From contig CM042157.1 in assembly GCA_023376005.1 (NCBI GenBank), positions 65,645,036-65,709,035 of the forward strand: a stretch of 64,000 nucleotides of DNA, written 5' to 3'. This document shows, piece after piece, positions 42,349-55,017 of this stretch. Within the stretch, counting starts at the first letter, position 1. Each line of letters opens with the position of its first letter. The translations under genes and the position numbers were made by a program. The notes under the pieces were generated by a model. The model had not been told where the DNA came from. It made no database searches and saw only the letters and a program-made list of their open reading frames with translations. The DNA comes from Doryteuthis pealeii (taxonomy: Eukaryota; Mollusca; Cephalopoda; Myopsida; Loliginidae).

Positions 42349-43707
42349 ATGGGAGACAGGAGGTCCACTCGGACCAACTCTAACCGGACCCACTACTGGG
42401 TTCTTTTGAGCACAGTTGCCGCCGAGGCACAAGCAATGGCTATGGCAGCAAAAGCATGTTTGGCCTCCATTGACAGGGAACTGGAAATCAAGATGCAATT
42501 GGAGAAATTGCGTCTGGAAAAGGAGGTTGCCGCCGCCATCGCCGAAGCTGACACACTGGAGGCCACCGCCAACAGATCCAGGAGGGTACCTAGGCACAGT
42601 CCGGCAGCTAGCGATAGACCAACAGGTTCTGGACATAACATCCCCACAAGAGACCTGACAACCCCACTCACAGCAACCAAAGCTGCACTCACATGTCACT
42701 TTTGGAACCGAACCAGGCCGGAGCTTCAAACTCCTGGAGAGAAGCCCGAAATGTTGCATGGCGGGGAGACGAACCTAAGAGCCTCCCTAGCCGTTTTCAA
42801 CTGAATGATAGCTGCCAGACTTGGTGTCCTCATCATGCGTTAGGCATCCTCCAGCCCTAGCCGACCAACTCTCCCTGTCAACCAGGCTATTCTCAACAGC
42901 TCGAACATAGAAGATTCAGAACCCAACAACCTGCTTCCTTTGCCCTCTACAGAGCCGTCCTCATCCGAATTACCCTGTTCCCAGTCTGGGAGTCGGGCGC
43001 ACAATGATTATCAGCCATCTGAGTCTTTACCCACACCTAGTATGAGCGCACCCTATTCCCTTTCTTCACCCTCTACTGGCCAGATGCCACCTCCAGACCA
43101 CCAGTTCAGACAACAGGCTAATCTAAATCCTCCATCCCTCAACTGGTCAGAGACGCCAGCAGATCCTGAATTCAGCAAAACTACTGACCAGCACAATGAA
43201 CCTACTTTGCCACATCCTGACCCCGGTCAAATGGCAAACACAGCCTCCCAACCTAATGCAAGCAGCTATTTCAGTTCCCAGGATGCTTCCGAGCCATCTC
43301 TTCAGAAATCCGCTAAGTCAGTCAAAGAAATTCCTAGCCAATTTCTACTTGGCACTCCTACACCAGGACCCTTGTCAGCCCCAGGTCACACACCTGTACC
43401 TGCATCTGAACCTACGGCCTTGTCAACCCCAGATCCTGCACCCTTGTCAGCTCCAAGTCACATACCTGTACCCGTATCTGAACCAACGGCCTTGTCAACC
43501 CCAGATCCTGCATCCTTGTCAGCCCCAGGTCACACACCTGTACCTGCATCTGAACCTATGGCCTTGTCAGCCCCAGATCCTGCACCCTTGTCAGCCCCAG
43601 ATCCTGCACCCTTGTCAGCCCCAGGTCACACACCTGTACCTGCATTTGAACCTATGGCCTTGTCAGCCCCAGGTCACACACCTGTATTCTATTTATTATT
43701 ATTTTAA
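42349..43707 (+). pseudogene. Broken ORF: coiled-coil segment plus proline-rich repeats
   Basis: Two open stretches in the same frame (42349-42804 and 42940-43707) are separated by only two stops (TGA at 42802, TAG at 42841). Joined they would span about 450 codons. The first part has a charged helix (ELEIKMQLEKLRLEKEVAAA, IAEADTLEAT; about residues 44-75) that predicts a coiled coil and recalls gag or adaptor proteins. The second part is Ser/Pro/Thr-rich and ends in a repeat of roughly 26 residues with cores PAPLSAPGHTPVPASEP and TALSTPD (43360-43690). It runs out into AT-rich DNA at FYLLLF. Function unknown; a retroelement gag-like protein or a captured host fragment are both possible. Confidence 0.55.
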
Positions 43708-44009
43708 ATACAAAAAAAAATAATAATGATGCTTAAATATTTTATAATTTTCTATCGTTATCATTTTATTTTATATTCAAAATAATAATAAATAGAATAC
43801 ATGTGCACATGAACAAACTCCTGGCCAAAACACGTGTTAGTAACTCAAATTAAACCAATTTTTCCATTCTAAATTTTCTTTACTTTATTTATTTATCCTT
43901 TCAACATATCGTCAGATTCATTTCCATTTTCAACTTACATTATATATATATATATATCTATATATATAAAAAGAAGATGATTTACTGGGGGAGAATAGCT
44001 CTGCAGTAA

Positions 44010-44067
44010 ATATCAAACATTGTAACAATTAAATTATCATACTGTGGTATATCCACAGGTCCTGCTA
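44010..44067 (+). mobile_element. 3' end of the GGTCCTGCTAG repeat family
   Basis: TGTAACAATTAAATTATCAT, ACTGTGGTATATCCACAGGT, CCTGCTAG|T: the inverted equivalent of the three ends at 24208-24720. Confidence 0.5.
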
Positions 44068-44579
44068 GTATACAATATTATAGGATTTCTATCATCTTCA
44101 AGTATAAACAATTTACTTTCATGTTACAACTGCAACAAATTAAAAAACCAAGAATGAATATTGCAAAAAATTTTTTTTCTTTTTCATAACAACTTTTGTT
44201 TAGTGTAATTTTTACATACCACTTTTAATTATATAACATTTGTCCCATAATAGTTGATACATTTGCATAGAAATTTCATATACAAAATGTAGCAACTATT
44301 ATGAGACTGAGGTAGTGCTTTGTTTTAATTATACATTTTACATATTGAACACATTGTTACATATGGCAAAAAGAAATAAAGAAATATTTTGGAAAAATAT
44401 TTTGAAAGGATGAATCTAGAGGGAATTCATTTTCTGAATTGTTTGTTTAAATTGAAATTCCAAATCAGAGAAAATGCCAGGTTGAATATTTCCGGAAGAA
44501 TTAAAACATTGGAAAGGATTGTTTGGTCAAAATTCCAATGTAAAAGTAAAAAAGTCGTCGGAATGGCCTAAAGTCGATA
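44068..44579. other. Unassigned AT-rich interval
   Basis: TTGTCCCATAATAGTTG (about 44239) and CAACTATTATGAGAC (about 44291) form a short inverted pair. A 60-codon frame at 44389-44571 lacks any signature. No gene called. Confidence 0.4.
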
Positions 44580-44796
44580 TCAGCCATAGAGCGAGGGAGT
44601 CTATCCCTTTTTCACTAGTGCTAGACCAAGGAGATTGTTTTGGCATCTGAGGTGGAGCACCACACCTAACATTAGCTCTTTACTTTACTGCACAGATTCC
44701 TGTGCTACTCATACACTGAGTTGGCGAGGGCCGGTTTCAAAGCCAGAACCTTGTGGTTCCTAGGCTGACACTCTACCAACTGAGCTAAGCCAGCCC
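44580..44796 (-). mobile_element. tRNA-derived SINE, family A, full length
   Basis: On the minus strand: GGGCTGGCTTAGCTCAGTTG, GTAGAGTGTCAGCC (A box kept), a decayed B box, then CCAACTCAGTGTATGAGTAG, CTGTGCAGTAAAGTAAAGAG, CACCTCAGATGCC and GGGATAGACTCCCTCGCTC. Same family as 22730-22990. Confidence 0.8.
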
Positions 44797-44989
44797 ATAA
44801 TACAATATAACAATATACAATGGGATTAAAATAATGATGTAAGAAAATAACCAGCTGATTAACAGTAATTATAAAAGAAGGGGTGAATAGTTGAACATAG
44901 GTGAGCGAAGGCAGCAAGGGTCTGGAGGAGCAAGCACAACATAGACCTGTTAGCCTAACCAAGAAAAGCAACCGGTTGTCTCGAGTTTT

Positions 44990-47900
44990 CGTTATCTAGA
45001 TACTACATATAGTAGACTAAGCAGTTCAAGGCGATGGCGTTTTTCGTAGTTTACTCGTCAACTCACACATCACATATTATGCTGACATCTTAGTGTCCAT
45101 ATCAAAGAGACAGAAGAAGTTATTATATAGGATTGGCATAAATTCGATTTAGTAATTACGACTCCCCTCGTCCGCTTTGCAAGCGTACAAAGTAGTCAAG
45201 CTGCAGAAGCTACAGGATTCAACGGCAACCGCATGGAATAGTTTCTTATATCGCAACATCGGTCTGCAACGCCGGGTGACTGAGCTTTGTGAGCTGCAAA
45301 GCGAGACGCAGTCGTAGTTTACAATTATTCGATTATGCCAATTCTATTATAATATTACTTCTTTTCTGTCTCTCTTTGCAATTACACTGAACTACAGATT
45401 GTCCATGGCCATAATTAATTTAGGGTTGAGGGGCAAGAGTTTTTTGCCGAAGTTTGAGTTTAACCAGCAACAGGTCACCATGGGGAATCCTTATGGGTCT
45501 TTTTTTAAAGGGGGTTTTGTTTTTCACACAGCATACAAGATCGACCCATTGAGGTAAGTACGAAGACCCAGTAGGTTGTAGGAGCTATTTCGGAAACATC
45601 ATTTGCTAATAACTATAATATTACTCTATTGAGCTATGAGCCTTCGCACACAAAGGTCCCACTAGGTAATAATGTTAGCACTTATAACGTTGCGGACAAC
45701 TTCAACATATGGACACACGGTCATCATTTTCTTTTTTATAACATCATTATCTCCTGAGTTTCACACATTTTCATATTTGAAAATAAAATTGTTATACAGC
45801 GTGATGATTATTATTCTAGTTTTGATATCCTATTACGTTAATCTTTCGTAATTACATATTGATCTTATCTATCCATGCTGGAAGAAAGATACGGACTAGG
45901 TCTGTAAGTTATTTGGTTGTTTTTAATCTTTGCTAATTAGTGGGCTGGGCTTAGCACCGTAATCCTGAGCCATTAGGTAAAGGTGAGTGGGGTCCGAACT
46001 CTAAGGGTAAAATACATGAGCATTATTGAGCTCTTCCATTGGCAATAGTCGGGCACTGCACTTGCAGGGCTCGTTCTCAAGTTAGGTATATAGACTGAGA
46101 TAAGAAGAACAAGAGGGAAACTACTAGTGCAAGTAGTAGGGTATGAGGGAGATAAAGCGAAATATAGGTTTAAGAACGGATGTTTGTCGTGTGCATCCAG
46201 TAGACCAGTTTACAGATGCCACCACGCTAATGCGTACTTGCAGGTGGTATTTAGCACGACGTCAAGGTGCGAAAAGGGGATAGAACCCAGTTCCCACGCT
46301 ATTATAGGCAATTGCATTAATCATCCACGAGGCTGTTATACACCGGCGTGGAGCTCTGTTATGAGGCGCAATATCATATGCACTGCCGGGAACCGCCTTT
46401 GCATGTATGTGGAACTCTAATTTACACAATTAGGAAAACAGTTGGTATCCGGAGCAACCTAAAGCATATGTGCCTTCCTCATATGTATGTGCTGTCAATA
46501 CTATGTTCTTCCTAAGGATAAAGATATCACTGGCTGGCGTGGATTGTCAGTTCCCTAGGATTTGAGACTTACTGCAACAAATTTAAACTCAAAAATTCAG
46601 AAATGCAGAATTCCCATCTTAGTATTTTTCATCTCCCTTATTTGTACTAAACACGAAATAACTATTATAACCTTCCAGAAGGAATTTTAATAATTTTCAT
46701 TATGTATGGGTTACTAGTGGCACCAGGAATATTGCATGGTCACATCAGTACTGTTGTTCAAAACTACATGTAATCCAAGTTTATTAATGACAAAGGAGGC
46801 AGCACGAACCCTCACTAAACCTAACAGTGTTAGCCTACCAATTGGTAACTATTGAATATTACTAATGCAAATGAGTGACTCCAAACATCTATGGGACAAT
46901 GGTAATACTTCCTAAATTAAAATCTAGCAGGCATACAACATGTTTTTGAGAAGATACTAAGACCAAAAATAACAAAAGAACAGTTGCATAATTAGAACTA
47001 CTAGGATCATGAGATAGTAGCATATGACCCAAAATATGCTTCAAATTGATGTAATTATCTCTCTAATTGTTGGTTGGGCCAAAGTCCTGTTAAATGAGAC
47101 AATATTTGAATTAGATCTTACAATCCTTGAAGAGATTGAATAGGTTCGGCTGATTTTTCGTATACTGCAGCAAGGGACCTAGTAGAAGTACTTCCGTACC
47201 CAATCAGGGTTTGATGTACTGATTGTCTGGATTGCAATATTGGTTTAACAGCTAATGCTCGAACTATGGACTCTACTATGAAATCGACTTAGAGAGAGAC
47301 AATAAATCTTACATGTGGCAACTTGCTAAAAAGATACTCCCCAGTAAGCTTTCTTTCCTTTTATTATCATATATAGATATTTGATATACAATCTGAAAGC
47401 ACACGCCTCCACAAATGGAGCAATGATATGGCCAAGTTTCACTTTCAATATTTGACCCAATAAATTGTTAAGGTGATACACCACTATAAGTACTACTTTG
47501 GAAATGCGCAGATGGGTGCTATAGATAACATGGGAAGTTTTGGCTTGAGGAAGTAAGACCACTGCGAGTCAGTCTCCAATTCTATTTTGGTCTTTAATCG
47601 GTATTCCCACTTCATACGCTGTGAATGTATTTAATCTACTTCTTTTGTTAATAACATTATATTTCCATACATTTGATTACGGCCGTTCGATTTGGATATC
47701 TTATTTGTATTCGCCTTAAACGCATCACATCATATAATTACATTATTATATTTTTTGCATGTATAATCGTACTCTAGCCATTCAAACACATCTTTGTATT
47801 TAGATCTGTGATGGTACTTTAGTTCTGTATTGTATTCTCTTGTTTATTAATAATTATTTCGGTATTTTCAATTGAGCTAACACAATAGCGCAGCCTTCTA

Positions 47901-50900
47901 ATATTGAATTTAAGTGAAATAAATTAACGAAAAACATTGACCGTTTGAGAATATCATTTACTAGCGATAATCCTTTTTTCTTATACTTAAAAGTGGTGAC
48001 TCAATGTAGAGTATTGTTAACGTATAAATACAAAATTATTAAGGAATATGACGTTCATTCAAACGATAAGTTACATGACCAGATGCGTAAAGAAAGAGAG
48101 TCATTTAGAATCTGCTTTATGGATTGACCGATGTGGGAAACTTATCAATGGAAGTTGGAGAGACGCTGATTTATGGTGGTTTTTTTAAGATAGGGGCGCA
48201 GGAAGTGAAATGGATCTTGAGCAGGCTGAAAAAAGGAAGTATAATAGAGATCATGAGACAGACTCAGGTATTAGAAATCGAATTAGATTTCTGTCGGATA
48301 TTATGCTGGTTATCACAGAGTTTTCGATCTTCGCGTAGGTGAAGGTTGGGAGAATACGATGGTTCTGAGTGAGAAGGCAGGTGTTTACTACTGGACGAGA
48401 GGGTGATTTTGAATATCAATGGACCGCAAGTTATAGCGCAATTTATACGAGCATTACGCCAAATGCTTAATTGCTCAGGATTAATGAAGTGTTCATATTG
48501 TTAAGCTCATACATCTGACCGTAACGGGTTCGGGCTTGACAAATATTGGTGGAAGTATAGACATGAACAGACAATTGGTTTTGGCAGGAGGTTATATTTT
48601 TGTATAATACAGAAACAAAATTTCTCGTTTTACAATTGGGTGTGATACTTTTGTATTCTCGATTGCGGAGCATCTCGGTATATTCATAATAATGGCAGAA
48701 AAGATTCATTCTTGGTAAGATAAAGATGTAATGTATTTGTTATTTAAATAGGTGGACATAATTGCCTTCTACTCTAATGTAAGTAAAAAACATATTTTTA
48801 GTTGAGTAGCAATAAGTCTTTCGAGGTTTTATAATCTTATCGTATAAGTGTTGAATTTTTAGATCACTTGAGTACAAATTTTGAGTTAACAAGTGATCTA
48901 TTTTACTAGAAAAGCGATGTTTGCTATTGGAATTAGGAGTTATGATTACAGATTGTACCTAACCATGCTATTTATCATTAGAGTATATAAATTGGGAGGC
49001 TTCGACACATTCCCATACACTTCTAATATATTAATATCATTTGTTGGTCAATTTTGGAGAGGACGGAAGTTACCCCTGTGTTTTGGTGACCCAGATTAAA
49101 ATATGCTTTCATTGAATTGACTGAGTTGGAGGGGTGTCCTCTTAGGGTTGAGCATTTGTCTCTGTTAGGCCACATTACAGAGGAATAGGATTAAACACAT
49201 TTACCTGGTATGTGGGACCACCAAGAAGGCGGTTCTTATTTTAGATATTTAAGTTCCAAGTAATAGGGCATTGCTGTCATCGAATGGGGTATGTTGCTCT
49301 GGAACAGTTCATGTACCACAACAGTTTGGAAGGAAATTCGGAGTGTTTTTTTGACCGGATAATTGACGTTCTCCTTTGTTAAGCAGTTCCGGATCTCCTG
49401 AGGATGCGAATACTAGTGTCCATGTCCGGAATATTTGGGCGAACAAGAGAGGGTAAAAGAAAGGACACCGTTCCTAGAGCGTGTGCCCATAAAAGCTTGG
49501 CTGTCCCAGGAATACGATGCATATTCTAATTCCTAAAGAAGAAGAAGACGAATAGAAATACGAGAGATAGTAAATATATAGAACAGCTGGGTTACAAAGA
49601 TTCGGTCTAGTATGGTATAATCCAATCCATATAAGCAGGAGTCTATGGCCGTTCTTCACTAGCGGCTAGACAATGGCAGACTTCAGATCTGGGTTATATT
49701 TATGCATCGAGGTGGGCGCAACACCTATGGCAGGGTAACAGTCTTCCTTGGACTTTACCAGAGACGGCGCACCAGATTTACGACCTGGCGTCACGCGCAA
49801 TTAGGCCTGAAGGGTTGGTTCGAGGGGCCGGATGTGATTTCGATTTCTTGAGATAAGTCTTTCGTAGCTGGGTTGCTAGGACCAGAACAACATCTAACCG
49901 CACTCGATTGCTAAGCCTTGGACCCCTAGGGGGATGAAGAGATTAACATGTCGGGCTTCAGGACTCTAAACGGGAAGGGCTGTGTATGTGAGAAAAGTTG
50001 ATGCTTAACAACAGCCCACTGCATTGCACGTGATTGAGCAACCTGATAAGTTTTGTTGAATGGGCAATGGGGGCGCTTAAGTGACGTACCACATAGCTGT
50101 TAGTTGTAATGTGAGAGACTAGAGTGCTGGGGTTCTTACGCAGTTGAGGGTACCTTAGCAACCGAGCCATGTGCAAACAATCTCTATCGAGAAGCTCATA
50201 CTCAGGGTTTGAAGGGCTTCTGGCCTCTGGGTGATCACGGGTATTGCCAAATATGAGTATGCACTAGTGAAGGTGACGATGCCTATCCTTTCGGTCTTAC
50301 AATGGACTTGATAATGAAGTGAGGAGGGCTGGTGCTTCTAGAAGGATTTAGTGATGCTCTTTTTCGAATAGAAAAATTAAAAGTAAATAACAGATGTAAC
50401 CACATGATATGGATGGTATATCGGCGCAAAACAGCCTAAGCTCACTAACAAGGCCTTCATGTGCATAGACTGTGCATCCATTCTATATGAGTAGAAGTAT
50501 GACTTCGTCCATTAGATAATTCGGGGCCTCTACACTTGCAGAAACTCGTAACTTTACCGAGATCTACCTCGCGTCCAGGGCATGATACCCAAAGAGCTGT
50601 CTTATGAAGCCAGGAATTTCGTATTACAGAGTCTGGTACTTGATAGTAACGTGGTGTCTAATGCATGACTACTACTTGTTTGTTAATTGTACTCTTGTTT
50701 ATGTTATTGGAGACTTAGTTACCCGTCATTTTGCCTAACAATTTGGTCTGTGTCATGTAAAAACTGGAGTTCTAGTAGCGTTCTCCTGACTGCCTAGAAA
50801 TTCGATTGGGGTTCATAAAAGGGAGTGTTCTCCACCCTGCGACTTCCGGATCAGAAATGCCCTCTCTAAGTCTTAAATGTCGAACCAGGTGGTTTACGTT

Positions 50901-53900
50901 GAGTTGCTGGTATTGTGCTGACTCGATGTTTCATGAGGCAACGATCATATCTTCCGGGTGGCTACTCCCGCGTTTGAATGAACACTGAAGTGGCAACATG
51001 GGTTTTTTCCTAGGTGGTTATTTCATTTAGGACCCCATTTCAGCATATATTTTGATACATTGATTGTGTGTACTCAAAAAATACGCCTTTTGTTGTGCTA
51101 CTTTATGAGCAAATGTTTGATGGGTAACTCTTGGGATGGAACTGATGATTATTGACTGGAGATTGACCCATCCCATGATGCAGTCGATCGATAGATTAGA
51201 ATATCGCTCAGGCATCATTCAGATACATACCATTATCCGATTGTAGGTGGGAAAACTCTGATGTGGTGAGTGTGGCAATGAATTGAACAGCATTTCTGGA
51301 GTTGTAACCATCAGGCCTAGAATGTTGGGTAACGTTACCCCTGTGAGCGAATCTTGACAAGATCGGTGGAGTTGTTTTCGCTCTTGTCTGCATGACATCC
51401 ATTGCGCGACGTCACTTGTACAATGCACCTAGGACCCCACGCGCAGAAAATACTGCGTCTACGGTACCTTCAGACTCGGAAACTTTACCACACCATCCAT
51501 ACTCGCTTTCAGTATTTAGCTGAACGGTTTCCGAGATCTCGAATAATGAACAGCGCCCGTCAGGAAGCGCCGAATAATGCAAACGCACGGGGTTGTCACA
51601 GAAGGAGGGCAAACATCTATAACTTTCAGTTTGCATGACGTGATGTGACGCAAGACATGTGGGGTAGTTGGTGAATGTAGCATCACACAGGAGCATATCT
51701 TAAAGTGTCATTTCTGTTTCACAAGAACATCTGATTGTTACGTTCTCTATTCTTAAAATCATTTATTGACTACTTCTTGGGGTGAACTATATTCTGAGAA
51801 GCATCGTGTTGACTCGCATTGCCTATGAGTCGGAGAGGGTGGGGCAGCACAAGTGCATATACCGCCCTTTATGATTCGGTTCTGCACACCCTCGTTAAAC
51901 ATAACCTCTGGTCGATACGAAACAAACTCTACGGGTGCGCGATTAGGGCGGCCTGAATGTCACGATCCTTTTCTCTCCTTCGATAAGAAAAGTGATGAAA
52001 AAAAAGACTAACCATTCAGAGGAAACAACGTTAATCATAGCGAAAAACTGATATCTCGCCTAATGCAGAGGTTCAATTAAACAGGGTAATAGTATGAGAT
52101 GTAAGTGCTTCATACCTAATCGGGTAACAGGGTAGGGGGTTCAAAAAATAGGATAAACCGTCGGATACTAGTACAGTGGTCGTGACGGTCATAACGTATT
52201 GAGGTCAGGAGTTAGCAGAGAATAGAGCGTAACTCATGTACAATCTAGTCAGTATACATTTAAAACAGGTGTTTATAAGAAGGTATGTAACGTGGCCAGA
52301 TGACGTCTTTATAATGATGATGCCAAAGAGGTACAAGTAGAAGAGGCGGAGGAAAGAGGTGAGCGAACAGATTTAACTAGATATGTATCACACGTAGTAA
52401 ATAACTATTCAGCTTGACTCATTCAGCGGTAAAAGCAGCGAGCACTAAGCAGAAAGGACGCGAGGTAAGCGCCTCTTACACGAAACGAGGAGGGGGCACG
52501 ATAGGATACTAATAGCGACAGGGTGCGCTAATAATACTCATACGGATGCGAGATAACACCGAAGGATAACAAGTCTTATGAGCCAGAAGAGCTAACAGGT
52601 GACGATCACGGTTTAGAGACGCGTGAATATTGCAGAGAAACACTAGTGGTAATTTATGAGGATGTAGTGACGTCAGACCAGAGTGACCGCACTGTAAGTG
52701 ACCATATCTCGTAGGAGGTAGGGCAATAAAAGAATGTTCCCGCACAGACAAAGTGATATATCTAAAAACAATATGAACAACCCTAGCTGTACGAGATAGA
52801 GAGAGACATATAGAGGTACAAACAGCGCAATACTTAAGGTGATCACGATCACTTAATATTGTTATTTTTTGTCGTAATTCTTATTTATGATCAATGCAAT
52901 CACCCGAAATTATGAATAGTAAGTGTAAGATAATCTTTTTCGTTATGTTATTTTTAATATTGATAAATATTGATTTTGTCGATAAAACTAACTCTTTGCA
53001 TACCATTTAAATAGGACATATTGAAAATAATAACTCTCACGTCCACATGTCGTGCGCTTGTGTCTTGAATATATAGAAGACTACGCGGCAAAAAGATTTC
53101 TATACCTCCTGATTATTACTAATGCTAGTTTCATTGCCCTCTTAAAAAAAATGTTCAATATATTCATTATATATTATGCTTTCACATTCACAATTTGCTT
53201 GCATTAGTTCAGTCACAGAGAAAGTTCCTGGGATCTGTCCTCACTTTACAATCATCGTTTTACTGGTACCCTAAAACGTTTGTCTTCGTTTTTGTGGTAT
53301 TTCCAAGTTATAGACTTGACCGGAGCGCTAGCTATCAATGACGGTTGAGTGGGGACGCGTTTAGGCCGTATGTATACAATTAATGTCAAGCACGAGAGCA
53401 TTTATCTATCATTATTCTGACCTCGATGTAAAAGTCTGACCGGGCGGGTATGCAATTACTTTATAAGAACGTACGCAGATATATAAATATAAATATAAGG
53501 CAAAGGGATTAGAATTTGATAGACAGTACAGATTAAAGAGTTGGATCAGAGTGGATCTGACAGCTTGTAGACAGATTACTTACAAGATTTTAATATAAGG
53601 AGGATAATATGGAACAGGTGGCCAATAGGAGAGAATGATTGACTTGAGACATAGACACGAGCTACTGACTCACAGAGCATAGCATAGATGATAGATGTAA
53701 GACAGATAGATATTAACGGATGTAAAGAGTAGATTAAGAAAAGGAGTAGAATAGAATGAAATAAGTATCAATGAGAACACTCAGGAAGACATGACGGATG
53801 AGAAAGATAGATCTGGAACATGATTACACACGTTAGCCATAATATAGGCTTCCGGTGACATATCACTGCCAAAGTTGAATAGTAGGCTCAACAGATATTA

Positions 53901-54195
53901 AATAAGATAGAATAGAGGTGGAATAAGAGAGATAATAGATAGATAAGAGAGCATCAGTGACAGATAGTAATAAATCAGATCAATAAACGGAAGAATTAGT
54001 TCATAGACTAGCATCGGTTCGAATAAGAGCATACATATTAGCATATCGATAAATATGATAGATAGACATATATAAATAAACATATTTACCATCAAGGACC
54101 GAAATACGATAGTATAGAGGTATGAATACGACAGATATATCAGACTTATGAGATAAACGTAATAAATTCATCATACTACAGATGATATTAACAGA
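44990..54195. other. Anomalous ~9.2 kb block, no recognisable features
   Basis: In contrast to everything around it, this block has no microsatellites, no SINE, LINE or Helitron pieces I can see, few homopolymers, a higher G+C, and base composition that drifts along its length (pyrimidine-rich near 47.6 kb, G-rich at 48.1-50.3 kb, purine- and GATA-like at 53.5-54.2 kb). The longest frame is about 97 codons (46127-46420), as expected by chance. One island at 52858-52889 matches the interior of the GGTAAT elements. It may be low-quality assembled sequence, foreign DNA or genuinely unique sequence. Both edges are approximate. Confidence 0.55.
52858..52889. repeat. Island of GGTAAT-element interior inside the anomalous block
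   Basis: TTATTTTTTGTCGTAATTCT followed by TATTTATGATCA shares over 20 contiguous bases with the subunits at about 33309 and 33795. Confidence 0.6.
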
Positions 54196-54202
54196 TTAAA
54201 GA

Positions 54203-54254
54203 CCATAACCAGGAAATCCGGGCAAGGAGTCTCTTTCTTTTTCTACAGTCATCT
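54203..54254 (-). pseudogene. Deltex DTC-domain fragment
   Basis: The minus strand encodes MTVEKERDSLPGFPGYGL, then stop, closely matching MTVEKNRNSLPGFPG in the exon at 56577-56937. DNA similarity ends within a few bases on each side. The left end coincides with the edge of the anomalous block. It could be a partial duplicate of the exon or the surviving edge of a paralogue. Confidence 0.7.
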
Positions 54255-54259
54255 CAAAA

Positions 54260-54690
54260 CAAGAAATTCAAAGTTACCACAAAGTTCTGAACATTGATTG
54301 AACTATGTCCACCCTAATTCTTTCGTTAATCCTAACCACAACCCCTAACCCTAACCACAAACCTTGCACTAGTTTAAATTTCAACTTTAACAAAAGCGAA
54401 ACTATAAGAGGACACCATCCTCATTGTCTTAAAACAACCAAGCAAATTTAACCAGAAGATAGTTTTCACTGTACAAATGGACTTGTCATGTTTATCAGTA
54501 CATTTTTCTGACCAATTGTTTTGTGTGGTCTGTCAAACACTTTGAAAAAGTTTTTAAAACTTTCTAAAAATAAAAAAAATAATTTCAAAAGAAATTTTCT
54601 CATGACAATGGTCTAAGGTTGAAACTAGTTGAGAATAATTCAAAAATGAATAACATAAAAGAAATATTTCTGTTTGTTTTATCACTTTTT
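54260..54690. other. Unassigned interval with telomere-like scraps
   Basis: Contains CCTAACCACAACCCCTAACC and CTAACCACAAACC near 54331-54362. No gene. Confidence 0.4.
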
Positions 54691-54691
54691 T

Positions 54692-54695
<4 letters not shown>

Positions 54696-54738
<43 letters not shown>
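54696..54738. repeat. (AT)n microsatellite
   Basis: About 43 bp of AT dinucleotides just before a SINE B. Confidence 0.9.
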
Positions 54739-54739
<1 letters not shown>

Positions 54740-54763
54740 CTACTATTATCTTAATAAACTTAA

Positions 54764-55015
54764 TGTGGAGGCGCTTGTAGTATAAATGGACACAGCAACC
54801 CGAGTTCAAATCCCGGACGAGGCTGTTTGCATTTCACATAACGCTTGGAAAATGGATCCAACTACTATTGGGAAAGGTGTCAACCCAGCTATTCTCCCTT
54901 CAGCTATAGGAAAATATAATGACAGACTGGGCTCTTTAACTTTGTATGGTCAACTGGTCTAGGAGAAAGAAAAGTCTTAATTCAAACCTGTTAAACTCCA
55001 TTTAAAAAATTGACC
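54764..55015 (+). mobile_element. tRNA-derived SINE, family B
   Basis: GGAGGCGCTTGTAGTATAAA (A-box end with a small deletion), CGAGTTCAAATCCCGGACGA (B box well kept), CCAGCTATTCTCCCTTCAGC, AGACTGGGCTCTTTAAC, CAACTGGTCTAGGAG. Confidence 0.7.
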
Positions 55016-55017
55016 TT

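Larger units (their letters stand above)
40547..43917. mobile_element. 3.4 kb element with ~110-bp terminal inverted repeats
   Basis: ATGTTGAAAGGATAAATAAA at 40547 to GGCCAGGAGTTTGTTTATGT and ACACATGT at 40652 is matched in reverse complement at 43799-43917 (ends CTTTATTTATTTATCCTTTC, AACAT). The arms look about 85-90% identical by eye. TA could be the target duplication. The interior is GC-richer, holds a GGTAAT element (40916-41398), two direct repeats near 42000 and 42130 (CAACCCTGTCAAACGTCA) and the broken proline-rich frame 42349-43707. No transposase motif was recognised. Confidence 0.6.

Noticed and set aside
44389..44571. 60-codon plus-strand frame
   Set aside because: Basic and AT-driven, with no motif; chance frame.
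46127..46420. 97-codon frame inside the anomalous block
   Set aside because: No recognisable motif, and this length is expected by chance in 9 kb of this composition.
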